This document shows, one piece after another, positions 49,560-60,640 of a stretch of DNA of 64,000 bases. Each line of letters starts with the position of its first letter. Position 1 is the first letter of the stretch. A program made the position numbers and the translations under genes. Where the stretch lies: positions 1,756,501 to 1,820,500 of the forward strand of contig WPIO01000018.1 in the NCBI GenBank assembly GCA_009760855.2, in the 5' to 3' direction. The DNA is from Cristatella mucedo (Eukaryota; Bryozoa; Phylactolaemata; Cristatellidae). The notes below the pieces were generated by a model. The model worked only from the letters and a program-made list of their open reading frames with translations, was not told the DNA's origin and searched no databases.

Positions 49560-49645
49560 AATAGATCTCCCGAGTACTGGATTCAAACCCATGACCTCGG
49601 GCGTAAAGAACAAGCACCTTACCTATTGGCCTAGGTTCCAAAACG
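49560..49645 (-). mobile_element. tRNA-like SINE head, U3 copy
   Basis: On the minus strand GGCCAATAGGTAAGGTGC (A-box-like) is followed by GGGTTTGAATCC (B-box). It is the counterpart of 26930-27010 in U2. No acceptor stem closes it, so it is not called a functional tRNA. Confidence 0.5.
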
Positions 49646-51221
49646 ATGCGAGGCTAGCGGACAGTGAGCATAAATTTAACAAGAAAGCCTAAAGCTTTAG
49701 AATTCTTCAGCTCAGTATCTAATGCATCATTTGCCGAAGACTGGTTGCACTTGCCTTCTGTGGCTGTCGCCGTACCTATGACTATTGATTTGCTTTCTGA
49801 TTTTCTAGGAAACTTGTAATGTATGCCATGTATGTCCTCATTTGTATGTGGTAGCACCCAAACTACCCTCCCTGGTGTAAGCTTGTAGCTCTCATAATTG
49901 AGCTAAGGTAGCATTGCAAAAAACTATCTTATGCCTGCATTTTCCTCGTGCCTTAATGAGCTGTAAAATTGCAGCTGTGCATTTTCCAGAATCGTGAGCT
50001 AGGTCTTTTTTCTCGAATTTGATGCAGCCCGACGTGTGGTGACTTCAAACTTGATGCCAAAAATTGTAGACGTCATGTCAGTCAGTCAAAGACTGTCACC
50101 CCTGCTGCAGTGCCCGGCCTATTTTCTTGAGGTCAATACCACTAATTTTGAAATTGACAGCTGTGTAACAATGTGCTAGCATAAAAGAAAACAGCCTGGG
50201 CAATTAAAGTTGAGCTCCTCAATTAGTAAAGGTATAGTTAGCATAGAATAGTTATATAGTTATAGTTAGTATAGTTATTATAGAAATACCGATGCGGCAA
50301 AGCTGGTAAGTGGAAAATGTTATAGAGACTGGAATGGTGCGAATAACGTGGACAGTGCTAATGACGAATGCAAGTGCAAATGCATGCATACCAGGCTGAT
50401 TCAAACTGCAGTTCTGACGCCCACCCTGCTTGCTTTCTGTGGTTTAGGTTGCTATTGTTGCAGCTGCAAATTGTTACAGACAGTATTTTCTAGACTCCCT
50501 ATGTGGCGATGGGAATGTGTATACAGCATGTGCATATTGAAAAATTGAACGCACGACAGCCGACACATGTCCATGCATAACCATAGCCATTGAGGTTATT
50601 TGCGAATGCGTGTGAGTCGTAATGTTGGCTTATGGTTAGTTTGCATTGCTGCACACTGTTACTAAGTTCGTTCATCAGCACCGATCGGGCTGAGCGTTCG
50701 AGGCATGCCGTACCGAATTTCAGCATCCGGTACCGAACATTAAGTAGTTCTATAGTGTGAGAAACGATGAACTAGTATTAGATGCTGACTATGATTGTGG
50801 TGCCTGCAGTCACAAAAACGAATGCAGGCTGTCTTTGCATTCATCCACAGAGATCGTGCATGTACCATCGATAAAAAGAAAGATTTTTAGTGATCTATCC
50901 AACGGATACACATGTCCTTTTCCTGCGGTAGACATCAAAGCGATGGAGCTAGGACTAGAGCCCTGCTTGTGTCGTAGAAGGGTTAACAGTAACGCAAAAA
51001 TGGTTGAGCCAGCAGTGCTAATAGGGCTTGCAGCCCTGCAAAAGATGCACATTTTTATTTCTGTCTCTTTGAGGAAGAGACAAAGCTCTTCGATTCACTT
51101 CCATCACGTCTTCGCCACGAATAAAACCTTTCTCGTGCAAGCAGACTACTAAGGTAAAGATTAATATTACATTGCCATGTTATCTGCAGTGATAAGCATG
51201 TCTGCACTTCTTCGATTGTAG

Positions 51222-51900
51222 CAGCTAGGATACCGAAGTCACCGCCCGACCAAGCTCTAATCATGGCTGCGACTTCAGCATCTGGCCAACTGCAAGTCGT
51301 GCGTGATGGGCATGCTCGACTCCCGACTGCCGTGCCAGCCAGACAGCCAAGTGGACTGGAACAGGGGCAAAGGCAGCAGAGCCAACTCCGGCCGCCTGCT
51401 CAGCAATGGCTTTTGTACCGGCAGCCTCTGCAACCTCACGCTGGCGCTGGAGCTGCACCGAGGCTGCCTCAGCCTGCCGTCCCAGACCCCAACCATCTTC
51501 GTCGCGTCTACTATCGTCAAGCTGTCGTGCCGATGCTGGTTGCTGTCCCCATAGTGGAGCCGATAGCTGTGAGCGCCACGTGAGTGCCAGAGTGAACTGC
51601 AGCCAGAAAATAGCATGCAACACTGTATTCGGTGACACTGGCAACCTTTAGGCGGCACCATTGCTCCAGCGGCCCAGGCAAGTGGAATACGATTTATTCA
51701 GCTGGCACTTCTGTAGTAAGAGTTGTCTCTACTTTATTTCCAGAAACCTGGCATGGAGCTTTCTTGGAAACTACTGGCTCATGTTCGCCTGTTGCTGCCC
51801 CTTGTGCAGGGTCCAGCCGACAGGTCGAACACTCCTTCAGCTCGTACCATCGCCAATGATCACCATGAGGCAGACATCTGCTAGCGTCCAGCATCCAGCT
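51222..51900 (-). pseudogene. Module M, copy in U3: coding-like remnant
   Basis: Minus-strand frames at 51694-51894 (LDPAQGAATG, APCQVSGNK, TEVPAE) and 51261-51644 (AEAASVQLQ, AEQAAGVG) share motifs and register with other M copies. Plus-strand reading gives splice-like sites at 51220-51221 (AG), 51580 (GTGAGT) and 51742-51743 (AG), enclosing a 164-bp gap like the 169 and 170 bp in two other copies. The copy is frameshifted, and the product is unrecognised. Confidence 0.3.
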
Positions 51901-52749
51901 GCACAGCTTTCGGAGGCATCGATGGGTCTACGGCTTCCAAGCACACAAAACCCGGGCGGATACGTTCGTTTCCGTTGAATACTTCGTCTACAGTTTGCCA
52001 CGGTAATGGCTACATATTAAATGCTGAATCAGCTACAGCCTAAGAATCGGCCACTACTGTGTCTATATAGTCTTTGAGTGCGTGCTTTTCCAAATAAATA
52101 AACTGTCTGTTTTTAAAGCTTTTATTTATCAAGAAATTGTTGGTATTAATCAATTGCTCCGGCACTTACATTGAAAGGCTATGAATGCGGCTTGCCAATG
52201 ATTGATTAGGTTGCTAAGGGTATGCATCCACCTGCTGTTACTGTCTTCGTTTACGTCTCTTTTTATCGTATAGTCTCCATTTTAGTGACTTTAATTATAT
52301 CTCTTTACTAGCTTCCATCTGTCTAAGCCCGCTTGCATCTCTGAACAATCTTATGTGTTTAATAAATTTTCTGAGACACGGAAATAGTCACCATTCTCAA
52401 CTTGTGAGCAGGCACTGCTATCGAGGAAGCAGTTGCTGCTTATAAACTGCATAGGTTCGATTACGAAAGCGTCAGTGGCAATCGCAAATAGTTCAATTAA
52501 TATTACCTTGTTATGTTGCCTCCATCCGATTTGTTTCCTGTTTAAAATATTTCCCATGTCTTACCACGTTCATTCCTGGCTCGTGCTAATTTGTTTCAAC
52601 TAGCCAAAATGCCAACTGAGTCTATTAAGCTTACGACTGACGTCTTTGGTCTACATTGCTTGCTTCTCGCGGACATGCTCAGCCTCCGAGTGTTACATTG
52701 CACTAATGCCTTTCGCTCGAAGGAAAAACGGTTATGCAAACCACCTTTA

Positions 52750-53595
52750 ATCCGGATACAAACCAGAAGCAACTGATCTAAAAACTAAAAATATACCGAT
52801 CTCTGCATCATATGCGACTTGTATCCCAACATTTTAATCCTCGGTAGACCGTGATACATTCTTGAAGCTTCTGAAGGTGTATTATTGTGACTTTTCTACA
52901 GCTTCATTTCAGGGTTGGTTGGTGCCTTTGTAAGTTTAATAACTCGGCTAATCCTTTACATATCTGAGTGCGATTTTTTATGTGAGTTCAACTCTGCTTT
53001 TTGCAAACGAGTAAAGAAATTTTTCAATTTTGGTTGAATACCTTTCTCTGTATACGTTATCAAATGTCCATGAGCTTTATTTTCAGTGTATGTAAATATA
53101 GAGCGATATTTTTCTAGCTTGAATAGGAAAGTTGTTTTGAGTTAGTAAAAACGCTGAGTATTTCAAATTTCCCTCAGATAAGTGAAGTACTAGCGGAGTT
53201 ATAGAATTTACAAGCCACCAACCCACACTGGAAATTAAGCTGGATACAAGTCACAAGAATGCATCTCAACAGGCTTTAAGCATACCATCCGATCTGCCAA
53301 GTTTCGGTCAGTGGGAATACATGTCGAATGCAACAAAGAGATCGGAAAATTTGTATTCGTGGATTTGTTGCGTCCGGTTGACGTCTGGGTTGGAAACAAT
53401 TTTCATAACCACTTTTTCTTTCATGTTTAATTCATCAGAACGTGCGATTCCAGTTCTAAAATATGTCTTTCTAATGGTACCCTAAACACCTAATCGATTT
53501 TCAGAAAGACTGTATAGGTATTTTCTTGAAAGTCACCCTTTAAAGAAAATTCTAGCTGCTCAGAGAGGCAGTTAGCCGTTGTATGGAATCCTTAG
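52750..53595. other. AT-rich DNA after U3, nothing recognised
   Basis: No repeat match, open frame or motif was supported here. Confidence 0.35.
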
Positions 53596-53762
53596 GCATA
53601 TAATTATATATATATAAATAAATAATTAATGTATATATAGCCCTAAGAGAACTTAATCTCTATTCAGGCGCTTCACATATGCCTCGGGGCTAGAGCCCAC
53701 GTTCTCAGTCAGACCTTGGTCGGGGCGAGCACCTTAACTGCTAGACCAAACCAGCTCGGCAG
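53596..53762 (-). mobile_element. tRNA-derived SINE
   Basis: On the minus strand the head GCCGAGCTGGTTTGGTC, the A-box-like CTAGCAGTTAAGGTGC, the B-box-like GGGCTCTAGCCCC and the L2-B-like tail are all present. They are followed by an AT-rich 3' extension to about 53596. Confidence 0.8.
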
Positions 53763-53987
53763 CCAAATCGAAAAATATTACAGCAACACTTCCAGCCTTT
53801 GGTACTCAGTTTGTAATGGTTTTGGCTGTGGCCTGTAATGAATCTTCAACTGTTGCACTTAGCCAGCCTAAATCATTCTACATGGTGCTTTCAACCTTTT
53901 ATTGCTCGATTACAGGTCCCTGCTTAACTCAGATGAACAGCTCATCCGAATCCGACCTCCTAGAGCTCCCAGTTCTTCTAGGGACTG

Positions 53988-54365
53988 AAATTAGCTGCTA
54001 AATTGCTACGCTTAGAGACTGTTAGGAACATATTCTTTTCTCTCCAGTTTGTAGACTGTGGACTCACTTCTACAGTTCTTACTCAACGACGTGTAATCTC
54101 ATGCTGAAGTCAGCGGCACATTTTTCCAGCAATCTCGAGCTGCTACTTCCACGTTGCTCAATTCCTAAACTTTAATTCTTATTCAGCAATGCTTCATAAA
54201 TTATCTTTGTTTCGAGAGACGACGTCTCTTGGCACGGCACTAGTACCAAGAGCAGCTTTTTATTAGGGTAGGCTTCGTAAAACCCACATGCATAGCTCCT
54301 ACTCAGTGTGCATGGCTTTGTAGAGTTGCATTCGGAGATACCTTACGTTGCAGTACCGCACTAGA
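53988..54365 (+). mobile_element. L2-A LINE 3' fragment
   Basis: This matches L2-A from the conserved LAVPFLRLKT position to the 3' end (compare 18355-18720), with several small deletions. It lies just upstream of U4 and has no coding capacity. Confidence 0.65.
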
Positions 54366-54689
54366 ACTGGGATAATGTATCCACTTCAAATCGGAGAGCA
54401 GTTCGGAGTACTTTGTCCACTTTTGAAGAGAGCGAGTTAACTGATTTGTTAATTCTTATTGCCATTATTCTATGGTCAGAGTTTCAGTTTTGAAGACGCT
54501 TTGTGATGAGCAATGGCAAGCATTTCCTGAGTTCTCACGCAGGCCCGTGAGCCTCAGGAGCGAAGAACATGAGATAGAATAATGCAGTGTGTGTTCACAA
54601 GCTGTGCCTATCTCTGCTGAGAGGGCAGGAATGATCTTACCTTAATCTGAACCGGCGTCTGCTCGCGAGTGTAATATCTCAATAAGGCT

Positions 54690-55040
54690 TTGGCGAGCCG
54701 CATTTGCTCACGCACGATATGCCTGCAGCACGGCTGCAAATGGAGCCGGGTAACTGCTAGTGCACATCTGATAGAAGTCCGGCCAGCCGCCGATGAGCAG
54801 ATCGAAGCATGCCGTTTGCTAGCAACCGATGATGAGGAGCACTTCGTGCTTCCACCCCATCTTAGGCAAAAGTCTGCGTCCCGGCACAGCGATGACGACG
54901 CCAGGTGATTGGATAGTAAAAGTGTCGTCAGAGAATTTAGTGGCAACTTGAGTCCTCAAAGGTTCGAAGCAGCGACCCTAATGATTGGTTCAAGGAGTGG
55001 ATGCGAAGCCACTGCCGATAAAGAGCCGAGGCATGTCAAT
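54690..55040 (+). pseudogene. Shared open frame, U4 first part
   Basis: A frame open from 54690 to a TGA at 54906-54908 includes ATDDEEHFVLPPHLRQKSA. It continues in register after that stop as SPQRFEAAT and ends near KEPRH. It corresponds to 35720-35940 in U3. No family is recognised. Confidence 0.28.
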
Positions 55041-55164
55041 ACTAAGTGATGGCGGGTGTCAGAATTTTAATCTAGGCGGAAAACCGACAGTAAGTGAAAC
55101 AATTATGCTATTCGAAAGCTTGGCGCTTTCTAGTGGCGAACTCGGCGGTAGCTCATTGGTTGGT

Positions 55165-55445
55165 ATTATGACATAAAATTTATAACAATATATTTGATAA
55201 GCTACCTCAGAGAACTCAATCTCTTTCTAGGCAATTTACATTTACTTCAGATGAAGCACGATCGAATCACTAGTGGTAGCGCGCTCAATAAAACAACAAG
55301 AATGACATGGCTAGTGCTGGCATGCACAGGGTCAGCTTGCAAGCAAGTATGGTTAGTGGCAGCATGCATAGTGTCAGCACGCATAAGCTCACGAAGGTAG
55401 AATCACAGCAACCTAATACATTTTGTGATTCATAGATCTTTATTT
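55165..55445 (-). mobile_element. L2-B LINE 3' fragment in U4
   Basis: The conserved tail lies at 55200-55235 and the preceding 3' region runs to about 55445. It matches 2000-2200 and 63080-63330. U3 lacks it, so the insertion followed the duplication. Confidence 0.7.
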
Positions 55446-56560
55446 AGTTTCTTTTTAAAATGTGGACAAGACAGGAAGAGGATTTTGTGAAACGAGCCGG
55501 AAGTTTTTCGTTGGCCAGCGTCTAGGTCGTAGGACTGGAAGGGGCAGCCGGCTCTGTCCCACTGACTGCTACACTGTAGGGCCATGGTTGGGGCAATATG
55601 CATTCTGCCCATCCACCTCTCTTGGCTGTGCCACTGTGAGCCCGCATCGTAAGCCGATAGCCAGGAGGCGCACTGGCATCCATCGCAAGCTGCTGCAAAG
55701 AGTTTCTCGGCGGAGTAGAAATTCTGCTGCAGCTGAGAGAGATTGACCGGACTCCTTAGTTGGCTTTCTTTCGCTCCCTTTGCAGCCTCGCAAGTTTCGC
55801 CTTCGTAGAAGAGTCTTTTCAATGTGATCCCGCTTTATTATAGGAGGTAGACATTTTGTGTCAACCTGTTAATAAAACCGTTTAAAAAGGCTTAATTATT
55901 TTTCCAATCCGAGGGTAATATTAGGCTCCTCTCTTCATTTTATCTGAAGACACTATTTTCCATCAGCTAATAGAGCCTTTGAGAGCACTCCTTAAAACCG
56001 ATCGAAGCAGGTTAACTTCCATACACGTTTTTCCTACAAATTGGGATGCTGTCCGGTTCCGGTCAGGCTAAAGGGGGCATGGTACGTGGCATAAAATTTG
56101 AATTTACGTGTCAGGTTACAAGCATTGCAAAATATGGTAATACTAATACTAATCCGTCGTATATATGGCACCAAAGGATAACTTTATCTTTATTTAACCA
56201 CTTTAAAACTAAGTGCAAAAATCGATCAGCACAAGATACGATATGCACAGTATGAAAAACTAAACAAGAGTCATTCTTGGGGCCAGAATGCTAAAGCGAA
56301 AACTGAGTTAATCGTATTAAACGATTACTAAGACCTGTGACTTCTAAAATGCACTGCATCATGCACAGATACTCACGCCAAGCCAGCTTGACAAAAAAAA
56401 GAAAAATTCTGTTCTGTGAAAAGAAAGCTGAAGTGAGCAGGTGCGTCTTAACATCAGTTTTTCGAGCGCCTGGACAGCTACGGTGGGTTTCTCGTTCACG
56501 CGTCTGCTGGAATAAATAGCGCCGACTGCGATTGCCGCTGAAAGAAGGCAGAGCAGGCAA
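55446..56560. other. U4-specific DNA, unrecognised
   Basis: This follows the LINE fragment and is absent from U3. Overlapping frames occur at 55430-55822 on both strands, without a second copy for comparison. No family is recognised. Confidence 0.3.
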
Positions 56561-56564
56561 AGAG

Positions 56565-56820
56565 TCGACCCAGCTCACGGCGGACACAATCTCGCTGCTC
56601 GATCGCCTGGCGCCGAGGCTCCGCAGATTAAACGACTAGAGCAGTCCTCGACGACAGCCGCCGTCTATCAGTCTCGGCCGCCGCGTAAGTCGCCGCCGAC
56701 CCATCTGCTGCTCCGCCCTCCTAGACCACCGCCTCCGCCGCCGCTGCGGCTTCCTGTTACTTCGCTCAGCCCCGGTAAGCTGGTCGTCCGTCAGGCTTAG
56801 CCTCGAACTGCAGCCGGAGC
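56565..56820 (+). pseudogene. Proline-rich frame, U4 second part
   Basis: The plus strand reads AARSPGAEAP, EQSSTTAAVYQSRPPRKSPP and then a run of prolines before a TAG near 56800. U3 (36045-36185) is in the same register. It is GC- and CpG-rich. Confidence 0.3.
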
Positions 56821-56959
56821 ACCGGATTTGCGGGGCGGCGTTGGCGAATTTTGCACCGAGCGACTTTAATTAAAGCGAGCCAGCTGTACCGCAAGGTCTC
56901 GCGAGCCGCCGGTGGGCTAACCAGCGAGCACAACCGACTACACCTCCCTGGCTACTGCT

Positions 56960-57069
56960 TCCCCTCGCCGCAAGCTCACAGTGGAGGACGCAACCGCGTC
57001 GCTAGTCACGATTTGGGTGGTATTGCTGCTGTCGAAAATTCAAGTGAAATTCATAGACTCGCGCTTTGA
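56960..57069 (+). pseudogene. Shared C-terminal frame ending NSSEIHRLAL-stop, U4
   Basis: This is the end of a 72-codon frame (56851-57069), in register with U3 36400-36521 and sharing its TGA. See that entry for the mixed evidence on coding. Confidence 0.25.
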
Positions 57070-57271
57070 ACGTGGATTATAGTCAAGGGTCGCACAATTG
57101 TCGAGCGTTGATGCAAACTTGTACCCTAACGCGGCTAGGAGGTTCATTCGTTCCGTTGGCATTCGCCGCGGTCGCGTTCAGACATGCAAGGCCACCCCGA
57201 TCTATGAAAAGCTATAAGAACCAGCCGGCATTTGAGGTGAAGCCAACCGACACTTGTAAACTCGCAGAGAA

Positions 57272-57441
57272 CTCTCCTTGCCGAACTGGTTTGGTGCAGC
57301 GGTTAAGGTGCTCGCCTCGACCAAGGTCTAACTGAGCTCGCGGGCTTGAGCTCCGCGGCGCATGTGAAGCGCCTGAATAGAGATTAAGTTCTCTCGGGGA
57401 GCTATACAAATGAATTAATTTCTATATTCCGGGTTCAGGGA
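57272..57441 (+). mobile_element. Full-length tRNA-derived SINE with 14-bp target duplication
   Basis: This is the best SINE copy, 170 bp, flanked by perfect AAACTCGCAGAGAA repeats at 57258-57271 and 57442-57455. The head has GGTGCAGCGGTTAAGGTGC (A-box-like) and GGGCTTGAGCTCC (B-box-like). The tail AAGCGCCTGAATAGAG through CTATACAAAT matches L2-B ends. U3 has no SINE at the matching place near 36705. Confidence 0.92.
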
Positions 57442-58164
57442 AAACTCGCAGAGAAAAATTGGTCAGGCCGAATGAAGCCTAAGGCGGTCAGAGCTCAAAT
57501 TGAAGCAAAATAGGCCGGAGCGACTGGTGCAGCCATGGCAAGGGAATCGTTCAGAAGGTGAAAGTTTAACTCAATTAATTGCGCAAATGCATAACCTTTC
57601 GATTTTGGAGCCTTGCTGAAAAGGCTGCTCGTCTTCCGCACCCCTTACTAACCTCTACGTCGCAGCTTTAGGCCGCCAACGCACCGGCGCAGCTGTAGGC
57701 TTTCATTGAACAGCCGCGACCGGTCGTGTCGCTTAGTTAGACAGATTCAGTTATGCTGAGTCATCTCATTGATAGTCCTATTACAATTATACGAGGGTCA
57801 AGGAATTACGAACTGGGCGCTCCGAATGAGCTTAACGCTCGGTGGCCGCTGTAATTTTATGTGCGCCGTCGCCACTGAAATCACTCGGTTTATGCGTTCA
57901 TTTGTAGCGCGATCGAGGTTTTGTCGCGAGATATTTTGCAAACTCGCTCCGCCGTATGGCTGGCCAGATGCAAGAAACCAGTAACCGGTGGGCCATAGGT
58001 TGAGAGTTCATGAATATCTGGGTATATGCCAAGAGAAAACGTGGACGCGGAAGTCTGACACAATTCTCGTGAGTGTGCTGAAATGTTCAGTCTGCGACAC
58101 CTAGTGCTCGCGCCGACGAGCGATGGCCCCCGTGGGCTAGCTGCCGAGCCTTCAACGTAGCAAT

Positions 58165-58243
58165 TTTAAAGTGGCTAGAAAGAGATCGGGTTCTCTGAGC
58201 GCGCTTTATCAAATGTATTATTATTATTATTATCATTATTAGG
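58165..58243 (+). mobile_element. L2-B LINE tail with (TTA)n
   Basis: About 80 bases end in GTTCTCTGAGCGCGC.TTATCAAAT followed by TTA repeats (58211-58243). It is absent from U3. A run of C residues follows at 58257-58267. Confidence 0.75.
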
Positions 58244-58470
58244 TATTCTAATGGCGCCCCCCCCCCGCGTTGGCCTTAGCTGGAAGCAACAAACAAGCTG
58301 GCCGTCTCATCGTGGCCGTCGCTTCTTTACGACGATGAGCGGCCACCGCCGCCACTGCACATCGCAAGCAATGCACTCGGCCGCCAGATGACTGTTTCAG
58401 CAATCCTTGGTCGCGTCACATTAATCAACGAATCGATGGTAGGCTTAAAGGTACTTCCGAGAGCCCGTTT

Positions 58471-59029
58471 CCTGACAGGCTGAACGTTGCAGGTAATCGG
58501 CTTGGCGCTGCTGCAGCTGCCAGCGGGTGCCATCACAAGGTCAGACCTGCTCGCTGAAGAAAAGTGTCGTGGACCGGCTCGGAAAGAGCGACTGCTGTAG
58601 GGCGCACAAGTGTTCGACGGCATCGCCTGGCCTGCAGGACTAGTTTCGGCCTCCTTACACTTTCCGGTCCTCAGTGAACTGCAAATAGAATGCAATAATG
58701 AGCTGCTTCATTTCATCGGCGGCAGAAGATCGTTGGAGACGGAAGAATTCGCTCAGCAAGTCCTGAGGGCTATACTGTGGGAGCCACTTCGACGCTTCTC
58801 GCTCAGCGACATTTGCTGCCGATTCCGACGGCGATGCATTTTTCCAGCCTCCCTGAGCCGCCGCCGCCTCCATGCTTATCACTTTTTAGATTGCGTTCAT
58901 CTGACCTATCCGAGCTTCTCAGTTTATATTCACTTCGTTAGACGGAGTCCATTTCCTCATAGAATCGCCAAATCCACCTCGGCTTTAAGTGGTCTACAGA
59001 AGAAGCTCCCCGATGTCACGCTCACTTAG
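58471..59029 (+). pseudogene. Long shared open frame, U4 copy
   Basis: A plus-strand frame runs about 185 codons with a single TAG at about 58598. Motifs are AEEKCRGPARKER, LETEEFAQQVLRAI and SDICCRFRRRCIF. U3 (37627-38130) keeps the same register with more stops. The overlapping minus frame of 122 codons (58327-58695) is also shared, so the true strand is open. No known domain is recognised. It is the longest protein-like frame in the units. Confidence 0.3.
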
Positions 59030-59119
59030 ACCCGATGGGTTTTCGCAGCTGTAGACCATGGATATTGTAGTGTAGTACAATCTTATGGACTCCACATCAA
59101 CCACTAAATGCTAGTGAGT

Positions 59120-59740
59120 CACCGGGAAATTCTGACCACTTTCAGCTGGAGCAGTAGTTTTCGTTGCGTAAGAATCGTTGAATAGAGTTCCACAGTCCGG
59201 TTCCTGCAGAGCTAAAGCTTCTGTCGCCAGCGGTCTTTGAGCTGAGGAATGGAACAGCTAATTTAGTGTCCATGCAGGACCTGAGGGCGCAAGGAGGCTG
59301 GAACTGGTGCAGCAGTTCAGCCAGGAATGGAGGGGCCAAGCCGTGGCGGGCCTTGTGGGTCAGCATACGACTCTGTATCTGTTGATCAACCGGCAGCCAT
59401 CCTAGTTCTTTTAGCAAAGGAACACGTGGTCAAACCTCAGGAACTTGAAAATTAGCCTTGGAGCCATATTAATAGCCATTTGCAGTGGCTTAGTTGCTTT
59501 TTTGGTAGCCCAGCAAAAAGGGAATTATAATTATACCTATACTATATATTATATTATATTTTATTTATACTATAATTAAACCGAGACAGAAATTAGGAGT
59601 TAGCTAAATATTTTGCATGGCACTGTGGAATACAGCTCTTACTCTTAGATAGGGATCTTACGTGAGGGCTAGCTGTTAAAGACGTCTTCTGAATGAAGCA
59701 TTTGAAATTTAGGCAGCTATTGAAACGACAAATACGTGAA
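59120..59740 (-). mobile_element. L2-A LINE, truncated and interrupted
   Basis: A 91-codon minus frame (59142-59417) carries the KELGWLPV, HKARHGLAP and RSFSSAG blocks. Upstream, NFK.FIQKT (59690-59720) marks the truncation. An AT-rich expansion at 59520-59580 interrupts the body. It lies at the end of U4. Confidence 0.8.
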
Positions 59741-60640
59741 CCAACATGGAAAGGGAGATCCACGTCAAAGCGGGTCAAATCAAGTGACAACAGAAGCTGC
59801 AGAGCTCAAGGAATGCTCTCACACGCCCACAGACGAAGGATCTTACCGGTTTCAGCTCACCGAGTGAGCTACAATTGCACGCATAGGAGCTGGAAAAAAA
59901 GTGGCACTGTGAAACCTATAGTCTAGCTCTGCGTCTGGCAGTGACTGCCGGAGCTACAAAAAAGTCCGCCAAGCTTGAAATCGTGATCTCTCAGATTCTT
60001 TCGCTTCCACTAGCCCCAATTGATACCCTGCATTGGCTACACGTGACTGAGCTTAGCACTCACAGCGTCGGGAGCGCCGATGTGACGCTACTTGCCTGTT
60101 GTTAATGGCATCGAAATAGATTTTTTCGAAGCTGTGCTCACTTCCAAATTAAGGGTTCCGTTGAACATGAAATTCTGTTCATACTAAAATCACCCATTCC
60201 TGTTGTCTGAGGAAACCAAATGTTTCAATAGTCCAGCGACTTTTAACACAACAGGTTGAATCCAACCTAAAATCTGCTGTAGTCTTATGAGACCTTGACA
60301 CAATTCTAATTTTGAACTTTGTCCTTTTTAATTGGACTGTGAAAATTATTTTTTAACAGTCAGCTGTTTTTTTTAGAGAAATTTACACGTGTCCATCTTT
60401 TTAAATAATTACAAAAAGGCCGTAAGTGCCTAGTAGCCAATCTTTAAATAAAAATTAGTAGTGAAAAAACTCCTGAACGCAAGACGTAATAACTTGGAAT
60501 AGCTTTTCATAACTGCGTACTTTTTAAAAGCCATCTATATAAATATTAATAGTTTCATGGCAGTTTCAGAGAGCTGACAGTCAGTTGTATCTCAACTTTA
60601 ATCCCACCCAGCACTACAGAACGTCGAGCATGTATTATTT
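59741..60640. other. Unassigned DNA between LINEs
   Basis: Nothing recognised. It is AT-rich from 60120 onward. Confidence 0.35.

Larger units (their letters stand above)
35520..52750. repeat. Unit U3 of the large segmental repeat
   Basis: This is the most complete unit. Its first block (35520-38300) matches U4 at 54620-59060, and the remainder matches U2 and U1. Compared with U2 it carries an L2-A LINE (41438-42478), a SINE (48063-48210) and an extra segment at 39.3-40.7 kb. It lacks U2's 17.5-20.1 kb segment. Confidence 0.8.
54620..59060. repeat. Unit U4: first block of the large segmental repeat
   Basis: This matches 35520-38250 in U3. Anchors are 54645/35545, 54960/35855, 56640/36090, 57020/36480, 57740/37010, 58270/37430, 58530/37700 and 58930/38060. 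It is longer than U3 because of about 1.5 kb inserted at 55040-56560, a SINE and a LINE tail. Confidence 0.8.

Noticed and set aside
26930-49645. Functional tRNA genes
   Set aside because: A- and B-boxes are present but no closing acceptor stem or clear anticodon arm could be drawn. SINE relics fit better.
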